From Mycolicibacillus koreensis (GTDB taxonomy: Bacteria > Actinomycetota > Actinomycetes > Mycobacteriales > Mycobacteriaceae), in NCBI RefSeq assembly GCF_002104795.1, contig NZ_NCXO01000006.1, positions 62,001-126,000 of the forward strand: a stretch of 64,000 nucleotides of DNA, read 5' to 3'. A model generated the notes under the pieces. That model saw only the letters and a list, made by a program, of their open reading frames with translations. It did no database searches and was not told the DNA's origin. Of this stretch, positions 1-8,927 are shown piece after piece (positions within the stretch are counted from its first letter, which is position 1; each line of letters begins with the position of its first letter). Made by a program: the position numbers and the translations under genes.

Positions 1-473
1 AGTGCGGTGGTGCGCTGTATCCCGGGCTCGACAGTGACTATCTCGACAGCGGGGCCCAGCAGGTGTCGTGGCGGGTGTCCGAGCCGCCCGGCGGATTGAA
101 ACGCGCCGGAGTCAACAACAATCCGTTCGTCGACCAGGCTGTCGCCGTCTTCGCGCCGAAATCAGCGGCCGGCGCGGAGTTCGTGCGGCGCTCGGCGCAG
201 CAATGGCGTGACTGTGCCGGAAAGACGGTGACCGTCGATTATCGCGACGGTGCGGTATTCACCTGGCTGCTGGGTGAGCCACGCGGGGAGAGCCCGCGCA
301 TCGTCCACTCGTTCACCCTGGTCGCCAACCCCGACTACGGATGTCAACGGGTGCTCAACGCGGTCGCCGACGCAGTCATCGACGTCAAGACCTGCGGGAT
401 CGGACTGACCGATCAGGCCAACCGGGTCAGCGCCCGGCTGATCGGAACCCTAACCGACATCCCGTCTTTTTGA
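1..473 (+). CDS. PknH-like extracellular sensor domain protein (5' truncated)
   Basis: The frame is open from base 3, so the start lies upstream of the window; about 156 residues are visible. The segment resembles the PknH-type extracellular domain found on mycobacterial kinase PknH and on related lipoproteins. Visible support is the conserved cysteines (CGGALYPGL near the beginning, WRDCAGKTV, DYGCQRVLNA, DVKTCGIG) and the typical ending in which ANRVSARLI leads to the C-terminus. The protein should act outside the membrane. Whether the missing N-terminus is a kinase or a lipoprotein signal cannot be seen. It converges on lldD2, with only 3 bases between the two stops. Confidence 0.75.
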   Translation, partial: CGGALYPGLDSDYLDSGAQQVSWRVSEPPGGLKRAGVNNNPFVDQAVAVFAPKSAAGAEFVRRSAQQWRDCAGKTVTVDYRDGAVFTWLLGEPRGESPRIVHSFTLVANPDYGCQRVLNAVADAVIDVKTCGIGLTDQANRVSARLIGTLTDIPSF

Positions 474-476
474 GCA

Positions 477-1715
477 TCACAGCCCGGTCCGCGGCATCAG
501 CCGGCGCAGCTGGGTGACGTGGGCGGGACCCAGCTCCTCCAGGGAGCTCACCCCGAGCAGCCGCATCGTTCGGGTCAGCTCGTCGGTGAGGATCTCGATC
601 GCGCGCGTGACCCCGGCTTGACCGCCGGCCATCAGCCCATACAGGTAGGCGCGTCCGATCAGGGTGAACCGAGCCCCCAGCGCGACGGCGGCGACGATGT
701 CGGCGCCGGACATGATCCCGGTATCCATCAGGATCTCGGTGTCGGCACCGACATCGCGGACGACGGTCGGCAATAGATGAAACGGCACCGGTGCGCGATC
801 CAGTTGACGCCCGCCATGATTGGACAACACGATGCCGTCCACCCCGACGTCGACGACCCGTCGCGCATCCTCCAGCGTCTGAATGCCCTTGACGACGAAT
901 TTGCCCGGCCATTGGCCACGTACCCAGGCCAGGTCATCGAGGGTCACACTGGGGTCGAACATGGTGTCCATGTACTGCCCGACGGTGCCCGGCCATCGGT
1001 CCAGCGAGGCGAACGCCAACGGCTCGGTGGTGAACAGGTTGAACCACCACGCCGGCCGCGGCAGGGTGTCGAGCACGGTGCGCAGCGTCAGCGCCGGTGG
1101 GATCGCCATGCCGTTGCGGGTGTCCCGCCGCCGCGCCCCGGCCACCGGGCAGTCGACGGTGGCCAGCACGGTGTCATAGCCGGCGTCGGCCGCACGGCGC
1201 AGCAACGCCATCGAGCGCTCCCGGTCCTTCCACATGTACAGCTGGAACCAGCGTCGCCCCCCGGGCACGGCCGTGGCCACATCCTCGATGGAGGCGGTGC
1301 CCAGCGTGGAGAGCGTGAACGGGATGCCCGCGGCTGCCGCGGCCGCGGCCCCGGCCAGTTCGCCTTCGGTCTGCATCAGCCGAGTGAACCCCGTCGGCGC
1401 GATACCGAACGGCAGCGCCACCGGTGCTCCGAGCACGTCGCGACCGGTGGTCACCGCGGTGACGTCGCGCAACACCGCGGGATGGAATTCGATGTCGCGG
1501 AACGCCTGGCGAGCCCGCGCCAACGAGATCTCGTCTTCGGCGGCACCGTCGGTGTAGTCGAACGCCGCCTTGGGGGTGCGGCGGCGGGCGATGGTCCGTA
1601 GATCCTCGATCGTCACCGCCGCGGCCAGCCGACGCCGGGTCGGCCGCAGGGCGGGGGGCCGGAAACGGATGAGTGGCGCCAACTCTCGCGGTCGCGGCAG
1701 ACGGCGCTTCATCAT
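477..1715 (-). CDS. lldD2: L-lactate dehydrogenase, FMN-dependent (LldD2 type)
   Basis: A 412-residue alpha-hydroxyacid dehydrogenase that would oxidise L-lactate to pyruvate with FMN. The family active site is present: Tyr54 in [11 protein letters not shown], Tyr160 in WFQLYMW, Lys276 in VVKGIQT, and the catalytic His300 with Arg303 in SNHGGRQLD. Length and sequence match mycobacterial LldD2 (about 414 residues) better than MftD. The start at 1715 was chosen because its ATG overlaps the stop of the upstream channel gene as ATGA, implying translational coupling; a second ATG follows directly at 1712. It is the last gene of a leftward cluster with the MscS channel and the cyclase-like receptor, a link not found in M. 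tuberculosis as far as I recall. Confidence 0.93.
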   Translation of the reverse strand: MMKRRLPRPRELAPLIRFRPPALRPTRRRLAAAVTIEDLRTIARRRTPKAAFDYTDGAAEDEISLARARQAFRDIEFHPAVLRDVTAVTTGRDVLGAPVALPFGIAPTGFTRLMQTEGELAGAAAAAAAGIPFTLSTLGTASIEDVATAVPGGRRWFQLYMWKDRERSMALLRRAADAGYDTVLATVDCPVAGARRRDTRNGMAIPPALTLRTVLDTLPRPAWWFNLFTTEPLAFASLDRWPGTVGQYMDTMFDPSVTLDDLAWVRGQWPGKFVVKGIQTLEDARRVVDVGVDGIVLSNHGGRQLDRAPVPFHLLPTVVRDVGADTEILMDTGIMSGADIVAAVALGARFTLIGRAYLYGLMAGGQAGVTRAIEILTDELTRTMRLLGVSSLEELGPAHVTQLRRLMPRTGL

Positions 1716-3130
1716 GCGCTTTTCGGCGCCGGATGCACGGCTCCGGCGAGCGCCTGTTTGACGTTCTCGCGTTGATCGTCGATGGAACGGCTGATGTCTT
1801 GCAGCAGCAGCGGTTTGCGATAGACCAGCGTCTCCAGGTGGTGGCGTTCGATCTGGATCAGGGCCGTTTCGGTGAGCGCTCGCGCGGTGGTGGCGACCGG
1901 CTCGCGGGTCAGGGTGGTCTGCCCCAGCCAGTCGCCCTCGGCGAGGGTTCGCACCGGTACACGGCCCCCGTCGGCACCGGTGACGGTGAGTTGGATCCGG
2001 CCGGTGAACAGACACGACATCTGTTCGGGCACGTGACCGGGGGAGTGGATGATCTCCTCGGCGCCGTAACGGATGATCCGTATGCAGTCCTGCAGGTCCT
2101 GCTCGTCGTCGGCGGTGAGCCGCAACGTGGGCGTGATGATGCGCAGTGCCGCCTGCACCCGTTCGGCGGTGACGAAATCGTCGACGGCCTCATCGAGGTG
2201 CAACCCGGAGCGCCGGGCGGCATACCACAGCCAGCGCAGGAACGTTGCCCGCGCCGGGCCGGCATCCGCCGGGGAGCGCAGCGGGATCGTGGTGGCATAG
2301 CCGGCGGCACCGACCGGCACGCTGGCGGGCAGCGCGTCGGCGCGGCAGTGCGGCAACCGCGCCGCCGTCGTCGAGAGCACCGAACAGACCCGATCAGGGG
2401 GATCATCGGCGACGAATGTGGTCTCCACGGTGATCTCGTAGTCGCCGGCGGGGCGGCTGAGATTGGTGAACGACGCGGCGGCGAGCACCGAGTTCGGCAT
2501 GATCTGCAGCCCACCCGCGGTGCGGATGTGGGTGGCGCGCCAGTTCACCTCGACGACTTCGCCTTTGGCCGAGGGGGTATCGATCCAGTCGCCAAGCTGG
2601 AACGGTTGTTCAAAGAGCACGAACAACCCGGAGATGATCTGGCCGACCGAGTTCTGCAGGGTCAACCCCAACACGATCGAGGTGACCCCCAACGCGGCGA
2701 ACAGGCCACCCACGTTGGCGCCCCACACCCGCGACAGGATCACCGCCACCCCGATGGCGATCAGCACGAACCGGGCGACCTCCAAGAAGATCGACGGTAG
2801 GCGGCGCCGCCAACTGCCCTCAGGGGCGGTCTGGAACAAGGTGATGTTGAACGCGGACAGCAGTAGCAACAGCACTGCGAAGCCGAACACGGTGGCCACC
2901 ACCCGCACGACGGTGGCCTGTGGTGAGATGTCGTTGGCGCCGACCAGCAGGACCAACAGCGCACCCAACGGCAGCAGATAGCTGCGGACGAGGTTCACCG
3001 GCTTGGCCAGAACGTTGTTGCGCCGCACCAGTGCCTGATGCAATTCGGTCAGGCCCACCAACAACAGCGGCAACCCGACAACCACCGCCAGGGCCCAGTA
3101 GAACCAGGAGGCGTGCGGCAGTTCACTCAC
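1712..3130 (-). CDS. MscS-family mechanosensitive channel with C-terminal cyclic-nucleotide-type domain
   Basis: A 472-residue membrane protein. Three or four hydrophobic helices fill roughly residues 7-150. The MscS pore and beta-domain core follows, with [26 protein letters not shown] and a MPNSVLA segment. Residues about 350-450 form a cyclic-nucleotide-binding-like jelly roll. In its phosphate-binding cassette the usual FGE and Arg are not conserved: the stretch reads [16 protein letters not shown], so Glu is Gln and Arg is Val. It corresponds to M. tuberculosis Rv2434c. The GTG start at 3130 overlaps the cyclase stop (GTGA), and its own stop overlaps the lldD2 start. Osmotic gating is known for the family; nucleotide gating here is doubtful. 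Confidence 0.9.
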   Translation of the reverse strand: MSELPHASWFYWALAVVVGLPLLLVGLTELHQALVRRNNVLAKPVNLVRSYLLPLGALLVLLVGANDISPQATVVRVVATVFGFAVLLLLLSAFNITLFQTAPEGSWRRRLPSIFLEVARFVLIAIGVAVILSRVWGANVGGLFAALGVTSIVLGLTLQNSVGQIISGLFVLFEQPFQLGDWIDTPSAKGEVVEVNWRATHIRTAGGLQIMPNSVLAAASFTNLSRPAGDYEITVETTFVADDPPDRVCSVLSTTAARLPHCRADALPASVPVGAAGYATTIPLRSPADAGPARATFLRWLWYAARRSGLHLDEAVDDFVTAERVQAALRIITPTLRLTADDEQDLQDCIRIIRYGAEEIIHSPGHVPEQMSCLFTGRIQLTVTGADGGRVPVRTLAEGDWLGQTTLTREPVATTARALTETALIQIERHHLETLVYRKPLLLQDISRSIDDQRENVKQALAGAVHPAPKSA

Positions 3131-5304
3131 GGTGTGGCCTCGTCGAGCCGCCACACCGATTCGTCGCCGTCATCGACCGTTCCGGCCGCGACGAACCGGT
3201 GTTCCTCGCCGACCGCATCACGGACTCTGGTGGTCACATAGATGCCGGGCTGTTGCGCGGCGTTCTTCAGCTCCCGGGCCAGGTTGACCGTCGAACCCCA
3301 CATGTCGTAGGCCAGATTGGACCGGCCGAGCAGGCCACTGGTCGCCACCCCGGTGTCGATGCCGATCCGCAAGCTCAAGTTGTTGCCGGTCTCGTCGTTG
3401 AAACGCCGCACGATGTGCTGCAACTCGATCGCGAACGCAACGGCGCGCTGGGCACTGTCCAGCCGCGGCACGCTCAGTCCGCAACTGGCCATGTACCAGT
3501 CGTGCAGCGATTGCACGGTCTCCACCCCAAGGTTCTCCGCCGCCGAATCGAATTGCCGCACCAACGTGTTCACCACCGACAGCGACTCGTCGGAGCTGAG
3601 TTCGGCCGACAACCCGTCGAGGCTGTCGGTCTCGGCGACGATCACGGTCACATCGGGGTGCTCGATGACCACCTCCTCGGCGCCATCGCGATAGCGCTGG
3701 GCGGCCGCCTCGGGCATCACCGACAGCAGCAGCCGATCGTTCTCCCGACGCTGCTCATCGATGAGTTCCTTGTTGGCCCGCAGGCTCGATCCCATGTCGT
3801 TGAACGCCAAGGTCAGATCACCGAGTTCGTCACGCGAGCGAATCGGCAGGTTGACGTCGTAGTCTCCGGAGGCGATCCGGTTCGCCCCGGCGGTGAGGGT
3901 CTTTATCGGCCAAACGAAGATGCGCGCCAGCAGCATCCCGGCGATGCAGACCAAAAAGATGATCACCGCCGTCGACAGCACCAGGGTGCGGGTGAACGCC
4001 GCTACCGGCGCGAATGCCTCGGCGGTGTCGATTTTCGCGATGATGGTCCACTGCAACCCGTGCAACGTCGCCGGGGCGTAGGACTGCAGGGTCTCGTTGC
4101 CCAGATAGTCGTTGGCGATCAGGTTGCCGGTCTCCCCGCGCGCCGCGCGTCGGGTGGCCTCGGTGCCGATGGGTTGGACCAGGGTGGTGCCGTGCTGGCG
4201 GATGGCCTTCTCGGCGACGTCCCGCGGTGTTCCGGCCTGCACCACGTCGTGCTCGTATTTCTCCGGATCCTCGAGGAACAGGCGGGAATCCGAGCGCATC
4301 AAATTGTCCGGCCCCACCAGGAAGGTCTCGCCGGTCTCGCCCATCCCGGCGCCGGCCCACTTCTGCGAGACCGTCATCATCCGGTTGAGCTTGACGATCG
4401 GGAACTCCAGCGCCAGCACCCCGACACGGTTGGAGCCGACGCTGATCGGCGCCATCACCCAGGCGGTGGGCTCACCGACCGGTTCGTACTCGGCGAAATC
4501 GGCGATGCCGATGTAGTCGACGGCCCGCGCGTTCAACGTGGTGCGGAACGTCTCGGCCAAGTTGCTGTCGCGGTAGGGTCCGGTCAGCACGTTGGTGCCG
4601 AGGTCGATGTTCTTGTAGGCCGAGTAGACCACGCTGCCGTCGGGATCGATCAGCAGCGCGTCCTCGAAACCCGAACGGGTGACCACGGTGCGGAAATAAC
4701 CGTTGTAGCGGGCGTTGGCGGCCGACCATTCGCTGCCGTCACCGACGTCGTCGGTGTTGATGCCGACGTCGCGATCGGCGCGGGGCACGGTGTAGTGCAA
4801 CTGCAGATATTTCTGTGCCGGTGTCGACGGCAGCAGCGAGGTTATGTCGACATCGGCTCCGAACGCGACCTTTTCACGCTCGCCCACGGTCTGCTCGTAG
4901 TAGCGGCGCAGCACCCGCTCACCGGCCGGTTCGATGACGGCGTCGGAGAGCTTGTCGAAGCCCTTGCGGAACGCGTCGAGCGCCCCGGCGATGGTGTCAC
5001 CGCGGGTCTGGACGATCACCGTGTTGCGCAATTCATCCAGCGAGGACTGCAGCTGCCGTTTCTGCGCGGTGCGCAGCTGGGTCAGACGGTCCACCACGGC
5101 CGCCTGCAGTGATTCGCGCCCGGAGCGGTATCCGATAGCGCCGACGACCGTCGCCGACAAGACACTGGTGACCAGCATCATCAGCAGCAGTTTCGACAGG
5201 ATGCTGGCGCCGTGGCGGCGCCGACCGCGCCGACCGCGCCAGCTAAGCCGTCGGCGGTGTTCCTGGCCGGACTCGGCCTCGGCGGATTCGGGCGACGCGC
5301 TCAT
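3127..5304 (-). CDS. Membrane receptor with HAMP and degenerate class III adenylate cyclase domain
   Basis: About 725 residues, similar to Rv2435c (730). Order: Arg-rich cytosolic N-terminus, TM helix near 35-58, a large extracellular sensor region, a second TM helix, a HAMP linker (WPIKTLTAGANRIASGDYDV) and a C-terminal class III cyclase homology domain. Catalytic positions are altered. The first metal Asp is Glu (VIVAETD where FADIVGF is usual). The substrate Lys of KTIGD is Gln (QSLHD). The Asp of WGDTVN is Ser (WGSTVN). The transition-state Arg is displaced (VNLARELK). The second metal Asp and the Asn remain. It may therefore be a poorly active or non-cyclising receptor. ATG 5304 was chosen; in-frame GTG codons lie just upstream inside a 15-bp repeat. 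Confidence 0.87.
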   Translation of the reverse strand: MSASPESAEAESGQEHRRRLSWRGRRGRRRHGASILSKLLLMMLVTSVLSATVVGAIGYRSGRESLQAAVVDRLTQLRTAQKRQLQSSLDELRNTVIVQTRGDTIAGALDAFRKGFDKLSDAVIEPAGERVLRRYYEQTVGEREKVAFGADVDITSLLPSTPAQKYLQLHYTVPRADRDVGINTDDVGDGSEWSAANARYNGYFRTVVTRSGFEDALLIDPDGSVVYSAYKNIDLGTNVLTGPYRDSNLAETFRTTLNARAVDYIGIADFAEYEPVGEPTAWVMAPISVGSNRVGVLALEFPIVKLNRMMTVSQKWAGAGMGETGETFLVGPDNLMRSDSRLFLEDPEKYEHDVVQAGTPRDVAEKAIRQHGTTLVQPIGTEATRRAARGETGNLIANDYLGNETLQSYAPATLHGLQWTIIAKIDTAEAFAPVAAFTRTLVLSTAVIIFLVCIAGMLLARIFVWPIKTLTAGANRIASGDYDVNLPIRSRDELGDLTLAFNDMGSSLRANKELIDEQRRENDRLLLSVMPEAAAQRYRDGAEEVVIEHPDVTVIVAETDSLDGLSAELSSDESLSVVNTLVRQFDSAAENLGVETVQSLHDWYMASCGLSVPRLDSAQRAVAFAIELQHIVRRFNDETGNNLSLRIGIDTGVATSGLLGRSNLAYDMWGSTVNLARELKNAAQQPGIYVTTRVRDAVGEEHRFVAAGTVDDGDESVWRLDEATP

Positions 5305-5308
5305 CGAA

Positions 5309-5338
5309 TCTTTCACACCCTGGTCTTTCACGCCCTGG
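5309..5338. repeat. Two-copy 15-bp tandem repeat at the cyclase 5' end
   Basis: Two copies of a 15-bp unit (TCTTTCACACCCTGG and TCTTTCACGCCCTGG) differ at one base and sit 4 bases upstream of the chosen cyclase ATG. In the cyclase frame they would encode a repeated QGVKD, and each copy carries a GTG codon, so copy number could affect start choice. Confidence 0.8.
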
Positions 5339-5417
5339 TCAGTTGGGTCCGGCCTTACCGGGGGGAGCCTACCTTGAGCCGGCGCCGCTGGGAGGGTTAG
5401 CGCCCGGTTGGTGCGTG

Positions 5418-5903
5418 TTAGCCCGTGGGCCGATATCGGGCGGCGTAGAGCAGTTTCATCGGCTCGGCGAACTGCGGGGCGGGGCCGTCGACGACGGCGC
5501 GGGGCACGACGGTGGTGATCGGCAGCGCCGCCACCGGCGGTGCGGACACGCCCCATTCGTCGAGCCAGGCGGCTAGCTGCGCCGCCGAGGTGGCGTAGAC
5601 GATGCGTCCCAGGCCCACCCAGGCGTGGGCGGCGGCGCACATCGGGCAGTGCTCCCCGGAGGTGTAGACACTGGTCCGGATGCGGTGCACCGGGGCGAGG
5701 TTTGCCGCCGCCCAGGCGGCGACGGTGAATTCGGGGTGCGCGGTGGGGTCGCCGGTGCCGACGCGGTTGCGGTCCTCGACGAGAACCTCACCGTCGGGGC
5801 CGACCAGCACGGCCCCGAAAGGCTCGTCACCGTGGTCGAGGGCCTCACCGGCCAGCTCGACGCAGCGGGTCAACCGCTGCAGGTCGGTGTCGTTGAGCGC
5901 CAC
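5418..5903 (-). CDS. Nucleoside/nucleobase deaminase (CDA superfamily)
   Basis: A 161-residue zinc deaminase of the tRNA-adenosine/guanine/cytosine deaminase superfamily. The zinc-binding and proton-shuttle set is visible: His-Pro-Glu in TAHPEFTVAAW and the paired cysteines in SGEHCPMCAAAH; DEPFGAVLVGPDGE is the typical strand before them. The proline between His and Glu, with Phe after Glu, departs from the usual HAE, so the substrate cannot be named. The GTG at 5903 is the start that places the family N-terminus (ALNDTDLQRL) first. It lies downstream of ahpD with a 37-base gap and could be read with it. Confidence 0.85.
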   Translation of the reverse strand: MALNDTDLQRLTRCVELAGEALDHGDEPFGAVLVGPDGEVLVEDRNRVGTGDPTAHPEFTVAAWAAANLAPVHRIRTSVYTSGEHCPMCAAAHAWVGLGRIVYATSAAQLAAWLDEWGVSAPPVAALPITTVVPRAVVDGPAPQFAEPMKLLYAARYRPTG

Positions 5904-5940
5904 ACCGGCCAGTTTAGGGGCCGGTGTGGCGCTCCACGAG

Positions 5941-6480
5941 TCAGCCGGCGGTGTTGGGCAGCGCCTCGGCCGCCAGCATCGCCTGGCCGACACCGGCGAT
6001 GATCGAGGCCACCTTCAACGCCTCGAGCACTGCCTCGCGGCTGATGCCCTCCTCGCGCACGGTGTGCTCGTGGGCGACGGCGCAGGCCGAACAGCCGTTG
6101 ACCATCGACACCGCGAAACACCACAGCTCGAAGTTGGCCTTGCCCACCCCCGGGCTGCCGATGATGTTCATCCGCAGTCCCGGGCGCAGGTCGTCGTACG
6201 CGCCCTCCAGGAAGTGGCGGCCACGGTAGAACACGTTGTTCATCCCCATGATCGACGCCGCGCCGAGGGCGGCGCGGTAGGCCTCGGCCGACAGGGTGTC
6301 GGCGGCCTCCGCCCCGATCTCGGCGAGCACCGTGGGGTTGCGGGTCGCCGCGGCGCAGCTGAGCAGCGTGCCCCAGAGCTGCTCCTCGTCGAGCACCGTG
6401 GTGCGGGTGATCGAGCCGAGGTTGAGCTTGAGGTCCTTGGCGTACTCCGGCAACGCTTCTTTGAGGTTGTCCACACTCAT
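5941..6480 (-). CDS. ahpD: Alkylhydroperoxidase AhpD
   Basis: A 179-residue carboxymuconolactone-decarboxylase-fold peroxidase that, in M. tuberculosis, reduces AhpC as part of the lipoamide-dependent antioxidant chain. Glu118, Cys130, Cys133 and His137 sit exactly where the characterised enzyme has them (NFELW and [12 protein letters not shown]). The CxxC middle residues are Ser-Ala. The ATG at 6480 follows AhpC by 10 bases, so the two are co-transcribed from the ahpC promoter, as in other mycobacteria. OxyR is the expected regulator. Confidence 0.97.
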   Translation of the reverse strand: MSVDNLKEALPEYAKDLKLNLGSITRTTVLDEEQLWGTLLSCAAATRNPTVLAEIGAEAADTLSAEAYRAALGAASIMGMNNVFYRGRHFLEGAYDDLRPGLRMNIIGSPGVGKANFELWCFAVSMVNGCSACAVAHEHTVREEGISREAVLEALKVASIIAGVGQAMLAAEALPNTAG

Positions 6481-6490
6481 CGGCTACTCC

Positions 6491-7078
6491 TTACACCGAC
6501 TCTTTGAGCAACTCTCCGGCGTCGAGCGTCGGGTCACCCTTCTTCCAGTTGCAGGCGCACAGTTCGTCGGATTGCAGCGCGTCGAGAACGCGGAGCACCT
6601 CGTCGACGTTGCGGCCGACCGAACCGGCGGTCACCGAGACGAACTGGATCTCGTTGTTCGGGTCGACGATGAAGGTGGCGCGGTCGGCCACCCCGTCGGC
6701 ATTGAGTACGCCGGTCGCCTCCACCAGCTCCCGCTTGAGGTCGGACAGCATCGGGAACGGCAGCGTTTTGAGGTCTTCGTGCTGGGCACGCCACTGGAAG
6801 TGCACGAACTCGTTGTCGATCGAGGCGCCGAGCACCTGGGTGTCACGGTCGGCGAATTCGTCGTTGAGCTTGCCGAACGCGGCGATCTCCGTCGGACAGA
6901 CGAAGGTGAAGTCCTTCGGCCAGAAGAACACCACCCGCCACTTGCCCGGGTAGTCATCGCTGGAGATCGTCGTGAAGTAGTCCTCGGGGGCGTTGGCGTT
7001 GACCTGGGACAGGTCTCCGGGGATCAGCGCCGTCAGCCGGTAGCTCGGGAACTGGTCGCCGATGGTCAGCAGGGACAT
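6491..7078 (-). CDS. ahpC: Peroxiredoxin AhpC
   Basis: A 195-residue two-Cys peroxiredoxin that reduces hydroperoxides and peroxynitrite. Peroxidatic Cys61 lies in DFTFVCPTE; resolving Cys174 and Cys176 are in SDELCACNW, the mycobacterial three-Cys arrangement. The ATG at 7078 was chosen over longer in-frame extensions because it gives the family N-terminus (MSLLTIGDQFP) and is preceded by a good ribosome site (AAGGAGTG on the minus strand). It is divergent from oxyR across 126 bases and is followed by ahpD. Confidence 0.98.
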   Translation of the reverse strand: MSLLTIGDQFPSYRLTALIPGDLSQVNANAPEDYFTTISSDDYPGKWRVVFFWPKDFTFVCPTEIAAFGKLNDEFADRDTQVLGASIDNEFVHFQWRAQHEDLKTLPFPMLSDLKRELVEATGVLNADGVADRATFIVDPNNEIQFVSVTAGSVGRNVDEVLRVLDALQSDELCACNWKKGDPTLDAGELLKESV

Positions 7079-7204
7079 AACACTCCTTCGTTGAGGTTGA
7101 ACTTCTTCTTCGCGAGATTTGTCCGGACCGTTTCTGGGTCTGACCCCATCTTGCCGCATAACCACTATAAATGAAAGGTGATACCTCACACTATATTTAT
7201 TGGC
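7079..7204. promoter_or_regulatory. Divergent ahpC/oxyR control region
   Basis: This AT-rich stretch between the divergent genes contains an imperfect LysR-type operator region. An AGGT and ACCT inverted pair flanks GAT at 7176-7186, and ATAAAT (7167-7172) mirrors ATTTAT (7195-7200). LysR regulators of this type classically bind here and repress oxyR while activating ahpC. The exact OxyR contact bases are inferred, not shown. Confidence 0.6.
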
Positions 7205-8140
7205 ATGACCGATAAGACCTATCAACCAACCCTGGCCGGCCTGCGGGCATTCGTCGCGGTCGCGGAGAATCATCATTTCAGCACCGCTGCAAGCAGTTTG
7301 GGCGTCAGTCAATCCACACTGTCGCAGGCGTTGGCCGCCCTGGAGAGCGGGCTCGCCGTGCATCTCGTGGAACGCTCCACCCGTCAGGTGTTCCTGACCC
7401 CGGAAGGTCGTCGGCTGCTACCGCACGCCCAGGCGGTGGTCGAGGCGGTCGGAGTGTTCTCGGCGGCGGCCGCCGGATCGGTTGATCCGCTGCGCGGAAC
7501 CCTGCGCCTCGGACTGATTCCCACGGTCGCACCGTATGTGCTGCCGGCGATGCTGACCGGCTTGGCGCAACGCCTGCCCGAGCTCATGTTGCGGGTGGTG
7601 GAGGACCAGACCGACCGCCTGCTGACCACGTTGCGTGAAGGCGGTCTCGACGCGGCGCTGATCGCACTGCCCTCCGACTCGCCGGGGCTGACCGAGATTC
7701 CCATCTACGACGAGGATTTCGTACTCGCGTTGCCTCCGGGGCACCGGCTGGCGGGGAAGCGCCGGGTCGAGCCCACCCTGCTCGGCCAGCTGCCGCTGTT
7801 ATTGCTCGACGAGGGACACTGCCTGCGCGATCAGACTCTCGAGGTGTGCCGCGGGGCGGGGGTGCGCGCCGAGGTGGCCGACACCCGTGCCGCGTCGCTG
7901 GCCACCGCGGTGCAGTGCGTGGCCGGCGGACTGGGGGTGACGCTCATCCCGGCCAGCGCGGTCGAGGTCGAATCGGCGCGCAGCCGATTGGCATTGGCAC
8001 AGTTCGCCACACCGCGTCCGGGCCGGCGGATCGGGTTGGTGTTCCGTTCCTCCAGTGGGCGCGACGAACACTACCGACGGTTGGCCGCGGTGCTCGCCGA
8101 CGCGATCGGCGACGATCCGGCGGTACGCCGGGTCGCCTAG
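7205..8140 (+). CDS. oxyR: Hydrogen peroxide-sensing LysR regulator OxyR (intact)
   Basis: A 311-residue LysR-family activator. The N-terminal helix-turn-helix reads [19 protein letters not shown] at about residues 25-43. The effector domain has the redox pair Cys206 and Cys215 in [13 protein letters not shown], the OxyR signature for peroxide sensing by disulfide formation. The ATG at 7205 was preferred because it gives the normal short N-terminus; an upstream in-frame codon at 7178 lies in the operator. The gene is uninterrupted, unlike the decayed oxyR of the M. tuberculosis complex. Confidence 0.96.
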   Translation: MTDKTYQPTLAGLRAFVAVAENHHFSTAASSLGVSQSTLSQALAALESGLAVHLVERSTRQVFLTPEGRRLLPHAQAVVEAVGVFSAAAAGSVDPLRGTLRLGLIPTVAPYVLPAMLTGLAQRLPELMLRVVEDQTDRLLTTLREGGLDAALIALPSDSPGLTEIPIYDEDFVLALPPGHRLAGKRRVEPTLLGQLPLLLLDEGHCLRDQTLEVCRGAGVRAEVADTRAASLATAVQCVAGGLGVTLIPASAVEVESARSRLALAQFATPRPGRRIGLVFRSSSGRDEHYRRLAAVLADAIGDDPAVRRVA

Positions 8141-8150
8141 GGTTTAAAGG

Positions 8151-8909
8151 GTGATACTGCAGATCGATGACCGCAACCGGGTCCGCACCCTCACCCTGAA
8201 CCGTCCCGACGCGCTCAACGCGTTCAACGAGGCGCTCTACGACGCCACCACCGAGGCGCTGTTGGCCGCCGCCGACGACCCGGAGGTGGCGGTGGTGCTG
8301 CTCACCGGCGCAGGCCGGGCGTTCAGCGCCGGAACCGACCTCACCGAGATGCAGGCGCGGGTCACTGACCCGGACTTCGTCCCCGGCCGGCACGGCTTCA
8401 CCGGGCTAATCGACGCGCTGACCCGGTTCCCCAAACCACTGATCTGCGCGGTCAACGGTGTGGGACTCGGGATCGGCGCCACTGTCCTGGGCCACGCCGA
8501 CCTGGCGTTCATGGCCACCACCGCGCGCCTCAAATGTCCGTTCACCAGCCTCGGAGTCGCACCGGAGGCGGCGTCGTCGTATCTGTTGCCGCACCTGATC
8601 GGCCGACAGAACGCGGCCTGGATGCTGCTGTCCTCGGAGTGGGTCGACGCCGCGCAGGCCCGGGAGATGGGGCTGGTCTACCGGGTCTGCGAACCCGCGG
8701 AATTGCTCGATGAGGCGCGCCGGCACGCCGACATCCTCGCCTCCCGCCCGATTCCGAGCCTCATGGCGGTCAAACGCACGATGATGGCGCCGCACCGCGA
8801 GCAGATCGCTGCGGCCGGCGAGCGGGAGAACGCCGAATTCGCCGAACTGCTGGGCGCTCAGGCCAATGCGGCCGCGTTGGCGGAGTTCACCGGACGCGGC
8901 AGCGACTGA
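8151..8909 (+). CDS. Enoyl-CoA hydratase/isomerase family protein
   Basis: A 252-residue crotonase-fold protein. The oxyanion-hole segments are visible: AFSAGTDLTEM around residues 63-73 and NGVGLGIGATVLGHADL around 101-117. The position equivalent to the first hydratase glutamate is not Glu, while SLGVAPEAASS supplies Glu at the second region, a pattern common in isomerase-like (ECI/PaaG) members, so isomerase rather than hydratase activity is possible. The GTG at 8151 lies 10 bases after oxyR on the same strand, so it may be read through from oxyR. The acyl-CoA substrate cannot be assigned. Confidence 0.88.
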   Translation: MILQIDDRNRVRTLTLNRPDALNAFNEALYDATTEALLAAADDPEVAVVLLTGAGRAFSAGTDLTEMQARVTDPDFVPGRHGFTGLIDALTRFPKPLICAVNGVGLGIGATVLGHADLAFMATTARLKCPFTSLGVAPEAASSYLLPHLIGRQNAAWMLLSSEWVDAAQAREMGLVYRVCEPAELLDEARRHADILASRPIPSLMAVKRTMMAPHREQIAAAGERENAEFAELLGAQANAAALAEFTGRGSD

Positions 8910-8927
8910 CCGCAGCTCAGAACGGAC

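Noticed and set aside
2920-5112. Long rightward reading frame opposite the cyclase and channel
   Set aside because: It lies antisense to two genes with clear domains and has biased composition (Gln, Arg, His, Gly-rich) typical of non-coding frames in high-GC DNA.
7176-7186. IdeR box in the ahpC/oxyR gap
   Set aside because: AGGTGATACCT has only a short inverted pair and does not fit the 19-bp IdeR consensus.
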